From Gemmatimonadales bacterium (GTDB taxonomy: Bacteria > Gemmatimonadota > Gemmatimonadetes > Gemmatimonadales > GWC2-71-9): a DNA stretch of 15,324 nt. Under the pieces are notes generated by a model. The model was not told the origin of the DNA, ran no database searches, and saw nothing but the letters and a program-made list of their open reading frames with translations. Position numbers and translations under genes: made by a program. Shown one piece after another: positions 12,585 through 15,324 of this stretch (its first letter is position 1; each line of letters begins with the position of its first letter). The stretch spans positions 1-15,324 of the forward strand of contig JAICEH010000021.1 of NCBI GenBank assembly GCA_025924275.1, read 5' to 3'.

Positions 12585-13856
12585 TCAGGCCGCCGGAAGG
12601 AAGACCTTGAACACCGCGCCGCCCTCGCGCGCGCGGTCCACCCACACCAACCCGCCGGCGCCATCCACCGCGCTCTGCACGATGGCGAGGCCAAGGCCGG
12701 TGCCCTGGCCCGGCGGCTTGGTGGTGAAGAACGGGTCGAAGACGCGCTCCCGCGCCTCTTCGGGCACGCCCGCGCCCTCGTCCGCCACGTAGAGCACGAT
12801 CCCCGCCGTGCCCGGCGCCAGGTCGCCGCGCCACGGCCGGCGGCCGCTCGGCGCTCGTTCGGGCACGGCAGCGCCGTTGCTCCCAGCCGCGGCAACCGGT
12901 CCCCCCTCCGGCCGCCGCGCCGCCGTCCCCTCCAGCCACCGCGGCTGCAGCGCCCGCCCCACCGTTCCCACCCAGACCCGGCCATCGGGGGCCGCGTCAC
13001 GCGCGTTGAGCAGCAGGTTCACCACCACCTGCTCCAGCGCGGAGCGGTCGGCCCGGACCCCGGGCAGCCCGGGCTCGAGCGCCACCTGCAGCCGCCCGTT
13101 GGGGAAGATCCCCTGGTCGCGCAGGTAGCCGATGCCGCGCGCCACCGCCTCGTTCACGTCCACCGGGCCCGACGCCGCCTTGGGGCGGCTGTAGTCGAGC
13201 AGGCTCTCGACGATGCGGTCGATGCGCTCGATCTCGCGGGCCATCGCGGTGGCGAGGTCGGCGGTCGGACCGTCGGACGGTCGGACGGTCGGACGGTCGG
13301 ACCGACTGTCCGACTGCCCGACTGCCCGACCCCGCAACACTTCCACGTAGTTCCCCAGCGCCCCCAGCGGGTTCCGGATCTCGTGGGCCACGCCCGCCGC
13401 CAACTGGCCGATGCCGGCCAGCTTCTCCGCCCGGACCAGGTGGCTCTGGGCGTCGAGCAGCTGGCTGGCCATCGCGCCGAACCGCTCGCTCAGGTGGGCC
13501 ATCTCGGCGGTCTCGAAGGCCGGCGGCGCCTCGTCCGCCGCGCCCGAGGCCAACCGGTCCGCCCGGGCCGAGAGCTCGGCCAGCGGCCGGAGCACCACGC
13601 GGCGCACCAGGTGGGCACCGAAGAGCACGAACACCACCGTGCTCCCCAGCCAGAGGAGGATGAGGGGAATCCAGCCGTCCCAGCCGCCCCGGCCGTCCCC
13701 CGCCAGCGCCGCCTGCCCCACGATCATCGTCGTGAGCCCCGCGATCAGCACCGCACTGGACGTGAGAAAGCCGAGCCCCAGGAGGAGCTCGGTCTTGAGC
13801 GAGGTGCGGGCGGGGCCGTGGCGCAAGGGTGTCGCTCCTGGGGGGGCCCTCGGCAC
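12585..13856 (-). CDS. pilS: PilS-like sensor histidine kinase
   Basis: 423 aa. Two membrane helices (about 26-50 and 62-88) with a very short loop between them, a HAMP-like segment (83-135) and HisKA with AHEIRNPLGAL (His158). The ATPase domain shows N box VVNLLLNARDAA (Asn280/284), G1 DEGAGVPE (359-366), F box FDPFFTTKPPG and G2 GQGTGLGLAIV. Two oddities: a repeat-encoded segment at about 176-198 in the HisKA hairpin turn, and a Pro/Ala/Arg-rich insert at about 300-349 between N and G1. PilS of Pseudomonas has six membrane helices; only two are seen here, so the name rests on neighbours. The GTG start has GGAGG 12 bases away; a TTG at 13824-13826 has AGGAG at 8 bases and may be the real start. 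Confidence 0.85.
   Translation of the reverse strand: MPRAPPGATPLRHGPARTSLKTELLLGLGFLTSSAVLIAGLTTMIVGQAALAGDGRGGWDGWIPLILLWLGSTVVFVLFGAHLVRRVVLRPLAELSARADRLASGAADEAPPAFETAEMAHLSERFGAMASQLLDAQSHLVRAEKLAGIGQLAAGVAHEIRNPLGALGNYVEVLRGRAVGQSDSRSDRPTVRPSDGPTADLATAMAREIERIDRIVESLLDYSRPKAASGPVDVNEAVARGIGYLRDQGIFPNGRLQVALEPGLPGVRADRSALEQVVVNLLLNARDAAPDGRVWVGTVGRALQPRWLEGTAARRPEGGPVAAAGSNGAAVPERAPSGRRPWRGDLAPGTAGIVLYVADEGAGVPEEARERVFDPFFTTKPPGQGTGLGLAIVQSAVDGAGGLVWVDRAREGGAVFKVFLPAA
13263..13330. repeat. Facing 8-bp arrays inside pilS
   Basis: Five units of G/CGTCGGAC (13263-13302), then CGACTGTC, CGACTGCC, CGACTGCC and a partial unit. GTCGGAC (13296-13302) and GTCCGAC (13308-13314) are inverse complements around a 5-base centre. 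The array matches almost base for base the codons for PilS residues 176-198 and keeps the frame open. Confidence 0.9.
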
Positions 13857-13880
13857 GGCCGGCCGGGGCCTCCGGGAGGC

Positions 13881-14300
13881 TCAGGTACAGGCGATCACGC
13901 CGTCCGACACCGCCGGCGCAGGCGGGGGCGCCAGGCCGATGAACACGGCACAGGTGCGCGCCGTCATCGCCGGCATCGTCGCCGTGGCGGCCCAGCCGCC
14001 CGGCACCGCGGCCGTGATCGTGATGACCACACCGCCCGACGGGTTGTAGGCCAGCGCGGCGTTCGGCACCACCCCGCCGTAGTAGTTCAGGTTGTCGGCC
14101 GAGTAGCCCTCCTGCGCCGTCATCAGGTTGCGCAGGTCGCCCTTCAGCTTGGCCACGTAGGCCTTCTCCTTCGTCGCCGCGAACTTCGGGATGGCGATCG
14201 ACGCCAGAACCCCGATGATGACCACCACGATCAGCAGCTCGATGAGCGTGAAGCCGGCTCGGGCATGCTGGCGGGCGGTGACGTCGTTGGGACCGGGCAT
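13881..14300 (-). CDS. Type IV pilin, second tandem copy
   Basis: 139 aa. Prepilin leader of 16 residues (MPGPNDVTARQHARAG), cleavage before FTLIELLIVVVIIGVLASIAIPKF, Glu21 at mature position 5. The stalk helix continues AATKEKAYVAKLKGDLRNLMTAQ; the head ends with two cysteines (ARTCAVFIG and VIACT) that probably form the disulfide loop. AAAGGAG lies 8 bases before the ATG. It is a paralogue of the pilin upstream (same IPKFAATK, DLRNL, VPGGW and C-AVFI positions) but has a longer leader and a Pro-rich end (APPPAPAV). A strong hairpin separates the two genes, so this copy may be expressed less (inference). pilS starts 24 bases after its stop. Confidence 0.93.
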   Translation of the reverse strand: MPGPNDVTARQHARAGFTLIELLIVVVIIGVLASIAIPKFAATKEKAYVAKLKGDLRNLMTAQEGYSADNLNYYGGVVPNAALAYNPSGGVVITITAAVPGGWAATATMPAMTARTCAVFIGLAPPPAPAVSDGVIACT

Positions 14301-14347
14301 CGTCGGGACTCCTTTCCTACCCTCGGTTGGCGCGGCGGGCCAGGCAA

Positions 14348-14377
14348 ACGGGCGGCGACCCGAAGACCGCCGCCCGT
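14348..14377 (-). terminator. Hairpin between the two pilin genes
   Basis: ACGGGCGGCG (14348-14357) and CGCCGCCCGT (14368-14377): a perfect 10-bp stem with a 10-base loop, 21 bases past the first pilin's stop, followed on the minus strand by TTGCC. It would end or attenuate most transcripts after the first pilin. Confidence 0.7.
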
Positions 14378-14398
14378 GAGCCTGAGAGGACCGTCCGC

Positions 14399-14818
14399 TT
14401 AGTTACAGGCGGGCTCGCCCTCGACCGTCGCCGGGGCCACGGCGCCGGTGTTGATGAAGATGGCGCAGGAACGGCCCGGGAGCTGCGCGTGCGTCGCGGT
14501 GGCGCTCCAGCCGCCCGGCACGGCGACCGCGTTCACGGTGACACCGGTGGACGGGGCGTACACGACCTGCGCGGTGACCGGGTCGACGAACGGCGCCAGG
14601 TTGGTGATACCGGCCTGGGTGAAGTAGGCGGGCGGGTTCTGGTCGGCCAGGAAGCTCTCCTGGGCCGTGGCCAGGTTCCGCAGGTCCGACTTCATCGAGG
14701 CGAGGTACGCCTTCTGCTTGGTCGCCGCGAACTTCGGAATCGCGATCGCGGCCAGAATGCCGATGATCACGACCACGATCAGAAGCTCGATCAGGGTGAA
14801 GCCCTTGCGGTTCATCAT
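14399..14818 (-). CDS. pilA: Type IV major pilin, first tandem copy
   Basis: 139 aa from the first of two adjacent ATGs (GGAGG is 5 bases away from this one, 8 from the second at 14813-14815). Short leader MMNRKG, cleavage before FTLIELLIVVVIIGILAAIAIPKF, Glu11 at mature position 5. The stalk runs on as AATKQKAYLASMKSDLRNLATAQESF; the head holds VPGGWSATATHAQLPGRSCAIF and ends in PACN, so two cysteines can close the C-terminal loop. The open frame continues 53 codons upstream, but that part overlaps the promoter and is not coding. The near-consensus sigma-54 promoter, strong ribosome binding site and following hairpin make this the best candidate for the main pilus subunit. Confidence 0.94.
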   Translation of the reverse strand: MMNRKGFTLIELLIVVVIIGILAAIAIPKFAATKQKAYLASMKSDLRNLATAQESFLADQNPPAYFTQAGITNLAPFVDPVTAQVVYAPSTGVTVNAVAVPGGWSATATHAQLPGRSCAIFINTGAVAPATVEGEPACN

Positions 14819-14896
14819 CTGCTCCTCCAAGTGGGGTTGCGCGTGGCCACTGATCGTGGTCCGAACACCGGGAAGTGATTCCCGCCGGGGGGGAAA

Positions 14897-14912
14897 GGCA
14901 ACGGGTGTGCCA
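14897..14912 (-). promoter_or_regulatory. Sigma-54 promoter of pilA
   Basis: Minus strand TGGCACACCCGTTGCC matches consensus TGGCACG-N4-TTGC at all but one defined base, with -24 GG and -12 GC correctly spaced. The start point near 14886 gives a leader of about 68 bases. PilR-controlled sigma-54 transcription of pilA is established in Pseudomonas and Myxococcus. Confidence 0.85.
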
Positions 14913-14959
14913 GTCCGGGGGAGCTGGCCTAACACGCTGACGGACAACATGTTACGGCC

Positions 14960-14977
14960 TCGTGCAGGGCCCCGCAC
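14960..14977 (-). promoter_or_regulatory. Candidate activator site upstream of pilA
   Basis: GTGC-N8-GCAC dyad (14962-14977) with GGGCCC in the middle, about 51 bases upstream of the -24 element. The plus strand reads TCGTGCA (14960-14966), shared with the site upstream of fimT. A separate 8-bp palindrome AACATGTT (14946-14953) lies closer to the promoter. Confidence 0.4.
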
Positions 14978-15048
14978 CCGCTCCGGCCCCCTCCGGCGCC
15001 CAAGGATTTTGCAAGACCGCCCGGCCCCACCGGGGCTCCCGGGAGCGC

Positions 15049-15064
15049 AAACGGGCGCCCGTTT
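15049..15064. repeat. 16-bp perfect palindrome AAACGGGCGCCCGTTT
   Basis: AAACGGGC directly abuts its inverse complement GCCCGTTT. It lies between the regulator's arrays and the pilA control region and could act as a weak terminator (short loop, TTT end) or as a protein site. With the arrays and promoter elements it accounts for the gene-free stretch 14819-15179. Confidence 0.6.
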
Positions 15065-15067
15065 CCC

Positions 15068-15176
15068 GTCGGACAGACGGACAGACGGACAGACGGACGG
15101 ATGGGTGGACGGGGAGTGCTGCCCGACTGCCCGACCGTCCGACCGTCCGTCTGTCCGACTGCCCGTCTTCCCGTCT
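15068..15176. repeat. Facing 8-bp arrays downstream of the partial NtrC-type gene
   Basis: Left arm 15071-15110: GGACAGAC three times, then GGACGGAT, GGGTGGAC. A 10-base gap follows. Right arm 15121-15176: GCCCGACT, GCCCGACC, GTCCGACC, GTCCGTCT, GTCCGACT, GCCCGTCT, TCCCGTCT. Fifteen bases at 15068-15082 (GTCGGACAGACGGAC) are perfectly inverted at 15145-15159. Confidence 0.92.
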
Positions 15177-15179
15177 CCC

Positions 15180-15324
15180 CTACCCCGCCACCCCCGCCTG
15201 CTCCTCGTACCGGCTCAGCTTCCGGTAGAGCGTGCTCGGGTCGATCCCCAGCACCTCCGCCGCCCGGGTCTTGTTTCCCCCCTCCGCCTGGAGCACGTAC
15301 ATGATGTAGGCCCGCTCCACCACG
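15180..15324 (-). CDS. NtrC-family regulator, C-terminal Fis-type helix-turn-helix (cut by window edge)
   Basis: Only the last 47 complete codons are visible, ending in TAG at 15180-15182. They read through VVERAYIMYVLQ, then GGNKTRAAEVLGIDPSTLYRKL and a short tail SRYEEQAGVAG. This is the DNA-binding end typical of NtrC-type sigma-54 activators (the GxxxxAAxxLGIxxxTLYRKL pattern). It is a second regulator, distinct from the one at 11313-12575, and lies immediately upstream of pilA. It may therefore be the actual pilin activator. Its receiver and AAA+ domains are outside the window, so the class is inferred from the tail alone. Confidence 0.8.
   Translation of the reverse strand, partial: VVERAYIMYVLQAEGGNKTRAAEVLGIDPSTLYRKLSRYEEQAGVAG

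Noticed and set aside
10564..12939. 791-codon open frame joining FimT to the regulator region
   Set aside because: Only the last 150 codons match a family. The rest is an alternate frame of the regulator and the arrays, without domain signals.
14819..14977. N-terminal extension of the first pilin
   Set aside because: It would include the sigma-54 promoter, and the short leader before FTLIEL with a strong ribosome binding site is the normal pilin start.
673..15176. CRISPR array interpretation of the tandem repeats
   Set aside because: Units are 8-13 bp and contiguous, with no unique spacers and no cas genes.

Overview
The window is GC-rich bacterial chromosome (roughly 70% GC by eye). Every recognisable gene lies on the minus strand, so transcription runs from high to low coordinates. 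The high GC, single-AMIN PilQ, short-leader FTLIEL pilins and abundant GTCGGAC-type microsatellites fit Gemmatimonadota or a similar high-GC Gram-negative phylum. That placement is inference; no rRNA or other marker is present.

The main content is a type IV pilus locus. In transcription order it holds: the C-terminal tail of an NtrC-family regulator (cut by the right edge); two tandem major-pilin-like genes behind a near-consensus sigma-54 promoter; a PilS-like histidine kinase; a PilR/NtrC-like sigma-54 activator; a four-gene minor pilin operon (fimT/gspH-like, pilV-like, pilW-like, pilX-like) behind a weaker sigma-54-like promoter; and the alignment operon pilM-pilN-pilO-pilP-pilQ, with overlapping or nearly abutting genes and a sigma-70-like promoter. 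After a terminator-like hairpin come aroC, aroK and the first 241 codons of topA (cut by the left edge). pilQ followed by aro genes recalls the pilMNOPQ-aroK-aroB order of gammaproteobacteria, but here aroC comes first and aroB is not seen.

How the parts fit: the pilins and minor pilins build the fibre and its tip. PilM, PilN, PilO and PilP connect the inner-membrane platform to the PilQ secretin. PilS, a PilR-like activator and sigma-54 probably set pilin transcription. The assembly and retraction ATPases (PilB, PilT), PilC, PilD and PilY1 are not in the window.

Three things stand out. (1) The activator next to pilS has a receiver domain with about 26 residues missing, including the strand carrying the phospho-acceptor aspartate. 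(2) GC-rich short tandem arrays of 8, 9 or 13 bp occur in several spacers, and four of them form facing inverted arms. One such double array sits inside pilS at the hairpin turn of the dimerisation domain, another supplies the aroC stop codon, and a 9-bp array lies in the topA leader. (3) Both pilin-type transcription units share a sigma-54 promoter plus a TCGTGCA-containing dyad at nearly the same upstream distance, a candidate activator site.

Longer gene-free stretches: 2622-2931 (two 13-bp arrays and a hairpin), 7605-8053 (terminator, structured spacer, promoter with dyad), 11017-11312 (sigma-54 promoter, dyad, arrays) and 14819-15179 (sigma-54 promoter, dyad, palindrome, arrays). No tRNA, rRNA, CRISPR, insertion sequence or plus-strand gene was recognised.
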